64,000 nt of DNA. It comes from Nymphaea colorata (Eukaryota > Streptophyta > Magnoliopsida > Nymphaeales > Nymphaeaceae). The translations under genes and the position numbers were made by a program. Positions 39,569-50,799 of the stretch are shown piece after piece. Under the pieces are notes generated by a model. It ran no database searches. It saw nothing but the letters and a program-made list of their open reading frames with translations, and had not been told where the DNA came from. Every line of letters starts with the position of its first letter. Within the stretch, counting starts at the first letter, position 1. Where the stretch lies: positions 788,204 to 852,203 of the forward strand of contig NC_045139.1 in the NCBI RefSeq assembly GCF_008831285.2, read 5' to 3'.

Positions 39569-40842
39569 TCACGAAGTGGGGGTGGTGCTCACCCAACTAC
39601 ACCCTGCCAATTTCTTGACTCCTTTACCGGCCATAACTTCTCTCAGTTCTACGGCTTCCTGCTACCTACCACAACCAGAATAGATATTTGGCAATACAAC
39701 ATAAGCTCCACACCTCTCTGGCTCTAAACCAAGAAGCCTCTGGCCTGCGGACTCACCTAAACCTAACTCCCCATGCAGCCTGCAAGCCCCCAACAAGGCA
39801 CCCCAGACTGATCCCTCAACATCCACTGGCATCCTCCTTATAAACTCGCTAGCCTCCTGTAAGAGACCTGCTGCACCGAGAAGATTAACCATGCAGCTAT
39901 AATGCTCAGTCCACGGTGAAATGTTGAATTCCGTATGCATAGAATCAAAATATTTGATGCCTAATTCAACACAACCAGCTCGTGCACATGCTGTGAGTAC
40001 TCCAAGAAAGGTGATCCCATTTGGTTTCAGACCAGCCTTCAGCATATCATTGTAAGTGGACATGGCCTCATTGCCACAGTCATGTGCTGCAAACGTCGAG
40101 ATCATGGCATTCCAAGTGCACAACTGCTTCACTTGCATACTCCCAAATACTATAATGGCAGACTTTAGCAAACCACATTTTCCATACATGTCGATTAGTG
40201 ATGTACCAAGAAATGGAGTAATCATAATGCTTCTTCTAATCACATAACCATGGAGAGATTTCCCTTCATTAGCAGCCCCTAGACCTCCACAGGCAGAAAT
40301 AACACTAACCAGAGTGGCTTCATGAGGCGATAAACCCACATCCACCATAGACTTAAAGAAATCAAATGCTTCTCTACAGCGCCCGTTCTTGGCGCAACCA
40401 TTGACCATAGTGGTCCAAGAGACGACATCCCGCCAAGGCATTTCAACAATCAGTTGGCGTGCAGAAGCCATCTTCCCATTTTTGCAGTATGCGTCGAGCA
40501 TCGCGTTGTGAGACACTTTATCTGGCTCGGATATTTCAACAAAAACCTGGCGCGCATCGTCTGTTTCCGCAAAAATACCATAGAACCGTCTGAGGCAGCT
40601 GTGTATGAAATTATCAGATGCTTGATAATGAGCCCATGGATGGTCTGGCCTATTGGCTTTGAGGTGGAAGAGGCCTTGATCAGTGAAGGGAAGGTGAATT
40701 TATCAGGATGGATCTGGTTTTTGAGCATTTGGGTGAAGAGGACGAATGGATTCTTAGAGCATTGTTGAAGGGTGTAGGTGTGGATTAAGGTGTTCCATAA
40801 GAAGGGATCCTTGCTCTTGTATAGAAGTCCCGTTGTGATCAA
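39569..40842 (-). pseudogene. disrupted PLS/E-class pentatricopeptide repeat (PPR) gene
   Basis: Intact relatives are organelle RNA-binding proteins. PPR motifs are clear: LWNTLIHTYTLQ, PDKFTFPSLIKA, VSHNAMLDAYCKNGKM, VVSWTTMVNGCAKNGRCREA, SLIDMYGKCG, CTWNAMISTFAAHD and an E-type end (SVWGALLGACRLHGE, LLGLEPERCGAYVVL). Three defects are visible. First, there is no ATG in frame at the N-terminus; a stop lies upstream. Second, a frameshift at about 40617-40627 makes the reading switch from TIHGLIIKH to ASDNFIHSCLRRFYG. Third, after NIYSGCGR a TAG (39662-39664) stands where relatives usually have Trp; beyond it the frame continues 30 sensible codons (EAVELREVMAGKGVKK) to TGA at 39569. No intron is seen, as is usual for PPR genes. 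A sequencing error could explain one break but hardly all three. Confidence 0.85.
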
Positions 40843-42205
40843 AACGCAGTGGAATTGGCTTCACTGGTCACAAATCCTGCAAAATTGGGAAATTTGGAGG
40901 AACGATCTAATGTTTCGGGCCGTTTTCTGAAGCAAGATGTGGCAGACCATGCTCATGAACTAAGTGCCGGTGGAGCTGAGTCCATGCAACGTTAGCAGTT
41001 CATACGCAAAACAACTGCCAAAACGATTGCACCAAACTTTTAAGTGCGAGTTTGAAACTTCAACTTCACGAATATGGATTTTCATCGTAGCAAGTCAAAT
41101 AAAAGCTTTACGGGTAGTTTGTCAATAGCAAAAGTATGTGATAGTTCCATCCATCATCTGCTCCAATACTTGAGAAAGTAACATTCCGCTACCATCGCCC
41201 AACGACGTACAAACGTGCAATTGAAGTCTCACTAATTTAAGGAACTACCAGCAATTTGCATCATGCGATTCTCACAAGAGCAAAAAACATAAAGAACATA
41301 AAACAGGAGGAGAGAGAAAATGAGAGGCGCATTAAGGATAATTATTGAATAAGCATTAGATTACATGAATATTCTTATTTTTTATACTTAAGTTATCAAT
41401 TGATATAAAAGAGTGTATCTTTTCAATTATTATTGTTAAATTGTTGTAACCATTATCTCGTACAACGTGTTTAATGGACAATTGTAAATGTAAACATGTA
41501 GTCGGTAGTCATACATGTAGGTGTGTAAGTGTGAGGATTATTACCAATGGCTCCAATCTTATGGGATGGGGCTCACTTACACCCCCTCCATTTTGCCTTA
41601 TATTGTATGACATGAATGCTGTATTCACATTGAGCTGCTCTCACCTTAAAAATTTTGATGCCCTGCCAGCTCAACTCAGCGGACTTTAATAACAGATTTG
41701 TTAGACATTTACTTGTAAATATCGGTCTTTTTATGTTTCGTTGAAAGTTAGGGTGAACAACGGACTAGTTGAAGTTTGACTTGTTAAAGAGTTCGAGCCC
41801 AGTCATTTGTTGAACGTGTCGAGCTCGCGTTTAGAATCGACTGGTTTAACTAATCCAGTTTAAAGTGTTAAACTCCCGGTTCGAAAATTATGTGTATCGA
41901 TTTTTACCGACTCGTTTTTTTTATAAACAAACCGGTTTCCCGGACCCTTTTGTGAGTTTGTCTCAGGCGAGAAACACTTTGCCTTTTTGTTTTCTCGTTT
42001 CGAAAAAATTTTCCCCCAACATTGAAACCTAAGTTCGTTGCTCCGCCTCCGCAGGACCGCAGCTCTGCTTCAGTCTTCAAGGTTTCAGGAGGCGAGGCGA
42101 TATCTGCCTGCAGCAGAGAGGGCAAGCTTCCTGCCTGCGTGTAGTCCAGCACCAGAAGCTTCTCATCTTTGGAATAGTAGTAGGCCCAGATTGGCGGCGA
42201 GGAAT
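40843..42205. other. intergenic stretch with dispersed-repeat matches
   Basis: The segment at ~41240-41275 (aactaccagcaatttgcatc, then atgcgattctcac) matches ~58317-58352. The segment at 41621-41735 (tgtattcacattgagctg, cagctcaactcagcggactt, taacagatttgttag, catttacttgtaaatatcgg) matches 53308-53440 and the tails of the repeats at 50690 and 57670. A frame opening at 42038 (MLRLRRTAALLQSSR...) has an Arg-rich start like an organelle presequence, but I cannot assign it. Confidence 0.45.
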
Positions 42206-42233
42206 GGGGGCAAGTTCGTGGAGGGAGCGCTGA

Positions 42234-43018
42234 GGGTTGATAACCTTTCTGAAGGAATTCTGGCATGCGTATTCAGAGACTATCTCAAGCATTCAGTGCA
42301 AGGAGGACCACGAAATCTTTTTAGCCAATCAAGGATCTGGGGAGGCAATCAAAGATGTAGCAGCGGTATCCTTGGTAAGTGGCAGTTTTTGTTGATTGCC
42401 ACCCTAATGTATTGTCTTGCTGCTCAGAAGTTTCTTGAACATGATAAGCAAAAACTAAATGGCTTGAAAATATGAAGGATAATACTGCTGTGAAATTTTG
42501 GACCTCCTTCATGTTTGATGAAACGTGAATAGGTGCAGAAATTCCAGTGTCATTATTAAACCAAAACACTCAATTCGTTTTGTTTTTTTCCCATTTTAAT
42601 ATCAAGTTGTTTGTTCATTATGTGCTCTAGAATGATGAAACTTCAGTATTGCAAAGACAGCGTGAAGCAGAAAAGATTATTGTTGAGGCTTACAGTGCTC
42701 TTCTTCTTGCCTTCCTCTTAATTGAAAGGTTTGCTTTGTCTTTCCGTTTTAAATCTTGAGCCACAATCAGATCTATGATTTGGCGACAACTATTTTTTTT
42801 TGTCTTTGGACATCCTTCCTGTTTAATGAAACGTGAATAGGTGCAGAAATTTCAGTGTCATTATTATATCCAAAACACTCAATTCGTTTTGTTTGTTTTC
42901 CATTTTAATATCAAATTGTTTGTTCATTTTGTTCTCTAGAATGATGAAACTTCAGTATTGCAAGGACAGCGTAAAGCAGGAAAGATGATTGTTGAGGCTT
43001 ACAGTGCTCTTCATTTTT
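42234..43018 (+). pseudogene. WAPL (wings apart-like) gene fragment with duplicated exon
   Basis: WAPL removes cohesin from chromosomes. Exon-like block 42234-42374 ends EIFLANQGSGEAIKDVAAVSL, then gtaagt. Block 42631-42728 follows ctctag and reads NDETSVLQRQREAEKIIVE, AYSALLLAFL, then a donor. The two join in phase 0. From memory, plant WAPL has an EAEKMIVEAYAALLLAFLST-like segment near its C-terminus. A ~309-bp tandem duplication repeats the second exon at 42940-43018, with changes, where it ends early in TGA. Nothing of the large N-terminal part of WAPL is present. It sits directly before Pescadillo fragments in the same orientation. Confidence 0.5.
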
Positions 43019-43080
43019 GTTGATTTTTTTTCCCAGATACTTCTAGGATTTTTCCACTTCCCTGTCATTTCATTGGGGTA

Positions 43081-44282
43081 GCCTGCCCACCAACTCCTGA
43101 AACTCAACTGGAAGCTATAGGAGAAGGTACGCAAGTTCTTCAATAAACACAGTCAGTCACTTTCTTGAAAATGCATTGCAGAGCTTTATGCAACATTAAA
43201 GTGTGTCTCTACTGCAAGAATGGCAACTGCTTTCTTGACAATGCGTTGCAGAGCTTTATGCAACATTAAAGTGTGTCTCTACTGCGAGAATGGCAACTGC
43301 TCCTAGCTGTGGACATGGATCCTTATCATATCCCACAAAGGAAACCACGGATGAGGGTTGGAGTAGAACATTATTCAAGAATCTGATGTTTTTCCTAAGT
43401 CATGGCGTGGGTAAATCCGTTTGAGTTTGATAGCTTGTCATCGTCATAACTTTTTTGCTAAGAAAATTTGTCTAGTACTTCATGATTTTTACAAAGTTGT
43501 AGGACGTGAATAATTTAGACTTGCCTTTGTCAATGAAATTTTGTGTCGCCAAATTCTACTTCCATGTTGCTAACTTATTTACATTTTAAATTTCTAGGTA
43601 CCTAAAGATTCCTTGCTTTTCATAATTACCGCTTTTGGTGGTGTCGTTTCATGGGAAGGTGAAGCATCTCCTTTTAGCAAAGCTGATGAAAGTATCATGC
43701 TTCAGGTGTGTGGTTTATCAAGTAATTATTGTTAATTGACTGGGTCGTGATCTTAGTTGTCTGATATGTAGTTTACATGCTTGTCCAAGGGTCCTTACAC
43801 ATGCAAACTATCCTTCAAAATTGCAATATCAACTTTTAGGTTTTAACAACTGAAGAATCACCTCGTAATTAGAAACAATTAAAATGACTTGTACATTTTC
43901 ATGTTTTAACACATGAAAAATATGCATAAAAGAAGAAAACTAGGTTCTTTCAAAGTAGGGTGCTCGGACTCAGTTGCTGATTTTAACAACCAAGATTCAA
44001 CTAAAACTAGTTATTTTTTTGAGTGCTTTGCAGTTTACATTGTCAGCCTTTTTTTTTACTTTTACATATCTGCGTATCTCTTTTTTTTATTTTTACATAT
44101 CTGTGTATCTCCATGCAACATGTTTTACTTTTACATTGATGGATCTTAAATAAAGGATTTTGTTCAACTTCTTGCTGCCTAATTGCAGATAGCTGAAGAA
44201 CAACCCCAGTCCAACATGTTCCCTTCTAGAAGATACGTTCGACTGACGTGGGTGTATGACAGTATATTGCTTCAAATTTCTC
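43081..44282 (+). pseudogene. Pescadillo homologue (PES) fragment, middle region with BRCT domain
   Basis: Intact Pescadillo acts in 60S ribosome biogenesis (PeBoW complex). Exon-like blocks are ~43081-43126 (TPETQLEAIGE), 43252-43406 (ELYATLKCVSTARMAT, WSRTLFKNLMFFLSHG), 43598-43705 (VPKDSLLFIITAFGGVVSWE, ADESI) and 44189-~44280 (PQSNMFPSRRYVRLTWVYDS). Each has plausible GT-AG borders and the phases join without a break. The FGG..SWEGE and W-Y-D positions fit the family's single BRCT domain. The N-terminal half of the protein is missing. After WVYDSI the frame runs into a large inverted repeat and stops. A 70-bp tandem duplication (43161, 43231) copies one 3' splice site. This is a truncated copy or captured fragment, not a working gene. 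Confidence 0.75.
43161..43301. repeat. 70-bp tandem duplication carrying a 3' splice site
   Basis: The text from tttcttgaMaatgc to ggcaactgc occurs at 43161 and again at 43231. Both copies include ttgcag followed by agctttatgcaacattaaag, so the start of a Pescadillo exon and its acceptor exist twice. Confidence 0.85.
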
Positions 44283-45270
44283 CTCTTTCTTCTTCTCACC
44301 AAACTACAACGTAAATGAAAGAATTTGATAAGCACTTCTGGGTTTCACTTTTTTTTTAAATATAAAAGAAAAAGCTAGATATGCATAGCCTAAGCACAAA
44401 TACATGAAAAAGAATCTAGTTTAACAAAGAACTAATAAAAACAGTTCATACTAAAATTTTCTCAAAATGCTTCAGCTCCTCCTCTTTTCAAATGTCCAAT
44501 TTCAGGAAAGGTTGCTCCTCAGAACTCGGGGCTTTTTGGTCAGAATTATTGGCTTTCTTTGCCACCATATAGTCAGTGCAGCTGATGCCTTTTAATTCCA
44601 TCTTCAGTTCTTTGAGGTATTGTTTCTCCAGCCTTGCATTATAAAAGATGAGCGAATTTTCAATAATTGGTTTAAGCATTTACTTTCAGCCGTTTGTTTT
44701 GCATCAAATTTACTTGTCAAATATTCGAGGACAAATGTATAGTAAGGAACGTGACTGCAAAGCCTTCAAAAGGAGAAAAATAAAGCGAAAGGAGGTAGAA
44801 TAACAAAACCAAGTGCATGATTGTGGATTCCTTGTTTTTCAATGGTTGTCTATGAGATTTGTTTTTCTTGGACTGTAAATGCTTACACCAATTATTGAAA
44901 ATTCGCTCATCCTTTTAGGGTGCAAGGCTTGATAAACAATATCTCGAAGAATTGAAGATGAAATTAAAAGACATCAACTACACTAACTATATGGTGACAA
45001 AGAAAGTCAATAGTTCTAACCAAAAAACCTAGAGTTTTGAGGAGCAACCTTTCTTGGAATTGGACATTTGGGAAGAGAAGGAGCTGAAGCATTTTGAGGA
45101 AATTTTAATATGAACCGTTTTGATTAGTTCTTTGTTAAACTAGTTTTTTTATGTATTTGTGCTTAGGTCATGCATATCTAGCTTTTTCTTTTATATTTTA
45201 AAAAAGTGAAACCTATGGGTGTTTATCAAATTCTTTCATTTAAGTTGTAGTTTGGTGAGGAGAGGAAAGA
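44270..45270. repeat. large inverted repeat of Pescadillo-derived sequence (arms ~400 bp, loop ~175 bp)
   Basis: The left arm (~44270-44695) is the reverse complement of the right arm (~44870-45270). Matches extend from the loop side (gaaaattcgctcat; its reverse complement is at 44650) to the outer side (ttgtagtttggtgag; reverse complement near 44297). The right arm in plus sense encodes ARLDKQYLEELKMKLKDI. The left arm in minus sense encodes ARLEKQYLKELKMELKGI. Both fit the Pescadillo segment just C-terminal of its BRCT region. A transcript across the region could fold into a long, imperfect hairpin. Confidence 0.8.
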
Positions 45271-47646
45271 TGAGAAAGCTGCTCTTGATGAAGAGGAGAG
45301 AAAGTTCAAAGAAATTGGCAAAGGAGAAGGCTCTTCTTGAAAAATAGTGTTAGTCTCTTCTAAAATATCCTTCATTTTCCATTTTGAATGCAAAGGAGAA
45401 GGCTTTCTGCAAAGCCAAAGTACTCAAATTGTCAGGGGATTCAAGTTTTAGAGAAGATGGCTCTTTAAAGACAGGTTAATGTTCAGTGGATTCAAGTTTT
45501 ATGAAGGTGGCTCTTTAAAGGCGGGTTAGTGTGTCGACTCACCATGGTAGCCTGGAAAACCCTGAAAGGCAACCACTTCAAGAAATAACGATAATCACAA
45601 GCTTAAATGCTTAATGTGTTGGATGTCTCCATACAAAAGCGCTTTGGCAGTCCCTCGCTGCAGTTTAACTTGTGAGACCATGGTACAGTTGCTTTGCTTA
45701 AAAATGGCTGTTAACTTAAACATACAAAAACAGTAAACGAATACGCTAACTGTGATCCAGATTCGAAAGGCTACTCATGTATTTAAAATTAAAACAATGT
45801 AATAAATTGTGTGCAGTGGAGTGTAAAAATAAATTGTCATATATATATATATATATATATGTATAAGAGAGTATAATCTTTTTGGGATAGTTGAAGTTTG
45901 TAATTTATCCCTTTTTTTAAATGAATCTGAATAGTTGAAGTTTGTAATTTTTTTATTCGTTTTCTTTCAAAGTTAATCTTTTTGGGATTCAAAAACCTAT
46001 AAAATTTTAGATAAAATCACCTCCTTTTTAGTTGTATAATCATAATAAGAGAATCTCCTTAATTTCTCTAATATACCTTGATAAGAAAAACTTAGTGTGC
46101 ACAAATGCGATAAAAGAACTATAAATTAATTAGCTCTTCCGTTCCCCAAAGTCTAAGGACTGAAGGTCGTCCCTATCAATCTGACCGACGGCCTCCTTTA
46201 TCAGCTTTGCACCGTATTCTATACCCCGCTGATCGAAACTTAATATATATATATATATATATATTCATCCTCAAAAGTGTCTCAAACTAAAGAAAAATGG
46301 CACGAACATATAGAATCATGGTGGAAGAGAAATTAAAAAGAATGGAAAAGTCAAAATTAAGGAAAAAAAGTTTAAAAATATAATTTTTTATCTCAACGTA
46401 CCTGTATACCGACATGGATATGTGGGCAGATCACATATACCCGTGTGACTTAGGTAGCTTCTCGACTATACAGATTTTCCAAATGACTGTAAGCAATGTC
46501 ATGCCAGCATGTATTTCATCAAGTTGGTTAAGGCTGACTTGTCTGAACTAATGTATGACCCTCTTCCCATTTCTTAGATAAAATCTTCTAACATGAATTT
46601 TACTGTACATATTTCCATATAATAGCAGAAAATTAACATTGAAAAAATATGGTCTGCTAATTTGTTCATATCACTTGCCTTCTCGATGAGCAAATCATCA
46701 GTATATATTTGAGCTAACATAGTTGATCTAAGCCCAAGTATGAATTAGAATATCAACTAAGTACTAAATAAAGACCAGTTATACCAAAACTACCGTCACG
46801 ACCCAAGTTTTTGACACAATTTTTTTTTATCCACAATAATTATGAACATCAAGTCTGTAAAAACCAAATCACGGTTCGAGTATGACCAGTACAAGACGAA
46901 CAAAAACAAAGCATTCAGACCCACAAAACTCAATCAACAAAGCCCAGACTCAACACATGCCTAGATCGCTAACGACGGTCCATTTCAATTGAGGATGTCA
47001 ATCCTGGAGCTTATGATCTATCAATAACTACCTATAAAGACAAGAGGAAAGGTCAGATTTCTCCGAGTATGGCAACATTTAGCCATGGGTGGAACATGAT
47101 CCGACAAAATAAATACACAATTATGTCAAACAAATCTATATCATGATTCATGGCCTACATCTATAAGTCCGTTTGATTCATAATGCCTTGTTGAGTTAAA
47201 ACTTATAACCATAAGTGAGTTACATTATACGTTTATGTATTGTAAGGTTACAATGGTGGTCCATTAACAATAAATATTGTCATTATGTCGAGCATTCAAT
47301 AGAGGACCCTGTGGGTACAAAACACATGTAAAACAGAACAAATCTTTACCAAATGATATACAAAAATTGAGGGTAACCTACAATAAAGCCTCTTGAGATA
47401 TTTCAGATCACCGCAATAGAGCCATACAACTGGTATCACCCAAAGTGGTAGATCAACCCATCTAGGCACCCGAGTTCAGAGACTAAGAGTTGCCTTGCGC
47501 TCCAATCAAAGTTATAACTGAATCTTAAGCCCTTATGCCGTTCGATACCCGTGGGCAGTTTAGTGCATATGCAGTGTGCAACCACAGTGAGCACATACCA
47601 CACTACTACCTCTCGAAACAAAACTATCCACTGGACTTAGCTCATA

Positions 47647-47730
<84 letters not shown>

Positions 47731-47959
47731 GCGCTAGCCGTCATTTGTGTTCAAATCTGTATATATATATTTATATACATGCATATGCATTTATATTTAG
47801 AACCCACACCTTGTGTCCTTCCATTCCTAATTTATTATATTGTCATAGAGATAACTATCTAAAAATGAAAAGTCAATTTGTTGTTGGAAAGTTCGCTAGA
47901 TGCTAGTGTATTTATAAAAACGGTGTGCTCAATGTTGAAACTTATGGGTCCTTCACTTG
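45271..47959. other. intergenic, AT-rich, no supported gene
   Basis: A short direct repeat, 'aggggattcaagttttagagaa' like, occurs at ~45436 and ~45488. TA tracts lie at 45839-45860, 46240-46264 and 47650-47728. The last is about 39 TA units and gives rise to a false Tyr-Ile ORF. Nothing else is recognised. Confidence 0.55.
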
Positions 47960-48466
47960 TAATCCTGGGTGTCGGGCCGGGCTGCCGCCTGGCCCGGTCG
48001 GACCCGGTTCGGGCCGGGGAAAACCTGGCCCGAGCTGGGCCCAATAGGCCAGCCCGACTCCCGCCCTCTGTCTCCCTCTCCGCTCCCCCTCTCCCTCTCT
48101 GCTCCCGCTCCCTAAGGCTGGGCGTCGGGCCGGCTCGGTATGGGCCGAAAAAATCCCGGGCCGGCCCGATAACTACCCCTACCGCTCCCCCTCTCCCTCC
48201 TCCTTTGTTTCCCTCGCCGCTCCCACTCCTCCTGCGTCTCCCTCCCCCTCCCCCCTCCTCCTCCATCGGAGGGCGACGGGAGGGCAGGGGGAATGGGGGT
48301 CGAGAGGGTAGGGGACGGCAGGGCGGGCCGGGTTCGGCTGAGCGGCCCAACGGGCCGGGCCGAGAACTGGGCTATCGGGCTGGCCCCGGGCTGGGCTGAG
48401 CGGGCCGACGGGCCAGATCGGGCCGACCGTTACCCGACCGGTCCGGCCCGATGCCCAGGCCTATTA
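47960..48466. mobile_element. non-autonomous hAT-like element (GC-rich MITE), 507 bp
   Basis: A sharply GC-rich island in AT-rich DNA. The left end reads taatcctgggtgtcgggcc. The right end, reverse-complemented, begins taataggcctgggcatcggg, so the termini share a CCTGGGYRTCGGGCC-type inverted repeat. The flanks are ttcacttg (47952-47959) and ttcactgg (48467-48474), an 8-bp target duplication with one mismatch, as expected for hAT. The interior is built of ggccgg and ctccctctcc motifs. A second start-like motif (ggctgggcgtcgggccgg, ~48117) suggests nesting or internal duplication. No transposase is encoded; Gly/Pro/Arg-rich ORFs in it are compositional. Confidence 0.65.
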
Positions 48467-48474
48467 TTCACTGG

Positions 48475-49590
48475 TGGTGGCAGTCTGCTTAAATTAACTA
48501 GAAGCTATCATATCGGTTGACAGATTTTGATATGCACATTTTCTTATAAATTACACTCAGAATGTGCAAGGTCACACATTTTATGATGAGGGACCTTTGA
48601 AGAAAGAAAACCTAGGTGAGCCCCATTTGGCCATCTACCACGCCTTAGGAAGACATGGGAATCTTCAACTTGACGCTCTTCATGTTCCCTGCTTACCAAA
48701 ATGATATTATTATGTGCATGATCTGGACAACATTTTCGTCCACTTTTGAAGTACTACATAGTCATCAATTATAATGTCTAGCAGGTCTCTTCCCAAACCT
48801 TGCCAGTTATAATGTCTAGCAGGTCTGACTCTTCAGCATATTTATACATTTTGCTGGGCCTGTTCACGACGCAAAACACTCAGGCCATATTGCAAAAAGT
48901 CGGCCAGGATTTCAGCCGGCTGAGAGATGGAGAGACCCCGTACCTCGCCTGTCGCTGCGTGTTGATGGGTTACTCTGCCATCGCCGGTTGCTGCCTGCCG
49001 ATGGCGATGGGTGCCCGTCTGCGTATATGACAGTCTTTACCGGTTGGTTGATTGCCGCCGGCGATTCGAGTGGATATGGATCCAAATGAAGGCATTTCCA
49101 ACCCAATGAAAGATCGAACATAACCAATTAATGCCAGACGCAGCGTCCATCAGCAAAAGAAATTGAGTTTAAGAACATCAAGATCGAACGAGATGAATAC
49201 CGATTAATCATGACCCTGATCTCGCACAAAAATAAGCATCAACGTTATATGCAGCATGATAGAAAGAATTTGAATAGGCATGTCATCGATTAAAGAAGCA
49301 CAGCCCCTTTTATTATGGAGCAGATTGAGTGAGTGAAAGCACCTGATACTTTAGTTGAACATTTGCATAAGCCTCCTTTTATGCGGCAGATTAATTTGCA
49401 TGGCCATGGCTCCATTAATCGCCAGATTCGTTGCTGAGGTCCCAGAATGACTCACAAAGTCGCATTGGAATCAGGACTCTTAGTTCTAGATATTGGTGGT
49501 AGCACAATTGATTGATCTAAATAAATCTTATGAGCAAATGCAAATTCATGAATAGTTTTTTTTTTATTGGATGGATTTTAAAGCAAAGAT
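48475..49590. other. intergenic stretch without a supported gene
   Basis: A short direct repeat (ataatgtctagcaggtct) occurs at about 48770 and 48812. The GC-richer patch 48900-49080 has a 76-codon frame without recognisable features. Confidence 0.5.
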
Positions 49591-49599
49591 CTTCATATT

Positions 49600-50720
49600 A
49601 TGAGTTTGATAAAAAATAAAACACTCTCCTCCTTCTCGTGCTACTTTTCTTCCTTTTGCTCTCGGTTAACTTTATTTGAAGAGGTCTTTAAGGGTCTCCT
49701 GTTGGTGTTCATTCACTTTCATTCCAAGAAGTCTCAAGTGATGCGTCCATCGAGATCTAGGTTTCTTTTCTATCATGTTCTTTTCGTGACATGCTATTGC
49801 TTAATTTATAATAGAAATATAAACAAAATGCATATCCAAAAAACGGTAAATGGATTCAGCTGTAAATCCGGCGATCCTAAGTTGATAAAAATGAACTGAA
49901 AATCCAAGAAAGAAAAGAATAAACACACACACACACCCAAACACAAAAATAAACTTTTACGAGCTTCAGTGCATCAGGTTCTGTTTTTCTACGTTCATTC
50001 AACGACCGTGTTGTGTTTTAGTCACTCCTCTTTGTGTAGATAAGGACTTGTTTTATCTATATTGCAGGACAAAAGCTAAAACCCTTGTTGATATGCTTTT
50101 AGAACGATCGAAGAACGGGGAACCCTTTGACATTTTCTCAAAGAATGTGAAGATTTCCCTTCATTTAGTTTTTTATAGTTTTAAGATGTTTACTTTTTTT
50201 TATTGCAGTAACATGGATTCTATGTCATATTCATTCTATGCAGATGTTTAGAGTTCTCTGGTGCATTGCACCTGTTGCATGATTATCTGATTCGGTGTTC
50301 TTTTTTGTTGCACAACCTCTCAGTCAATACTGAGATAAATAATATATATGTACATGTTGAATGTCACTTTTCTAGTTTTTCATTTTTTGTAACCTACTAC
50401 TTAGGCTTTGAATATAATTATGTGAAGGTTTATGTTTTTTTCCTTTTTGCATAGTGTTTTTTAGTGATATTATTGTACTCTGCCAGCCTAGTAGCCATTT
50501 TTGAAATATGACATTTTATCTTTGTTTAGGTTAAGTTTCGAATGGCAGACATATGTTTGTAAAACTAATAATGTAAGAAAGATCTCCGTCACTACTGAAG
50601 GCATACAATATCATGTAATTATTTTTGGTCCTCATGAATATAATGTTTTAATAATTGACATATAAGTTTGCATATACGTGTATGACATTTACTTGTAAAT
50701 ATCGGCCTTTTTATTTTTAC
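49600..50720. repeat. repeat-family copy A (~1.1 kb)
   Basis: It starts gataaaaaataaaacactctcc. It then shares with copy B and with the 53-57 kb array the segments 'aagaagtctcaagtgatgcg', 'gagatctaggtttcttttct', 'ttttatctatattgcag', 'aaagctaaaacccttgttga', 'gcatgattatctg', 'cacaacctctcagtcaatac' and 'taataattgacatataagtt'. It ends near catttacttgtaaatatcgg. It holds one exon-like segment (TLVDMLLERSKNGEPFDIFS) after an acceptor. No transposase or reverse transcriptase frame is seen. Confidence 0.7.
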
Positions 50721-50799
50721 ACTGGGAGCTCCACAGGAAACGTGTCGACCTAGTTAGTTATGCACTCCCTAACGATTAAACGATCCGTACCTAAGTGGG

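Noticed and set aside
39372-39683. 103-codon plus-strand ORF
   Set aside because: Its right half lies antisense to the C-terminal end of the PPR pseudogene; no independent features.
47535-47906. 123-codon ORF with a long Tyr-Ile run
   Set aside because: It is the translation of the TA microsatellite at 47650-47728. Similar false ORFs occur at 7210-7505 and 30260-30484.
47859-48520. GC-rich Gly/Pro/Arg ORFs of 163 and 173 codons on opposite strands
   Set aside because: They overlap on both strands inside the hAT-like element and come from its ggccgg and ctccct composition; no family features.
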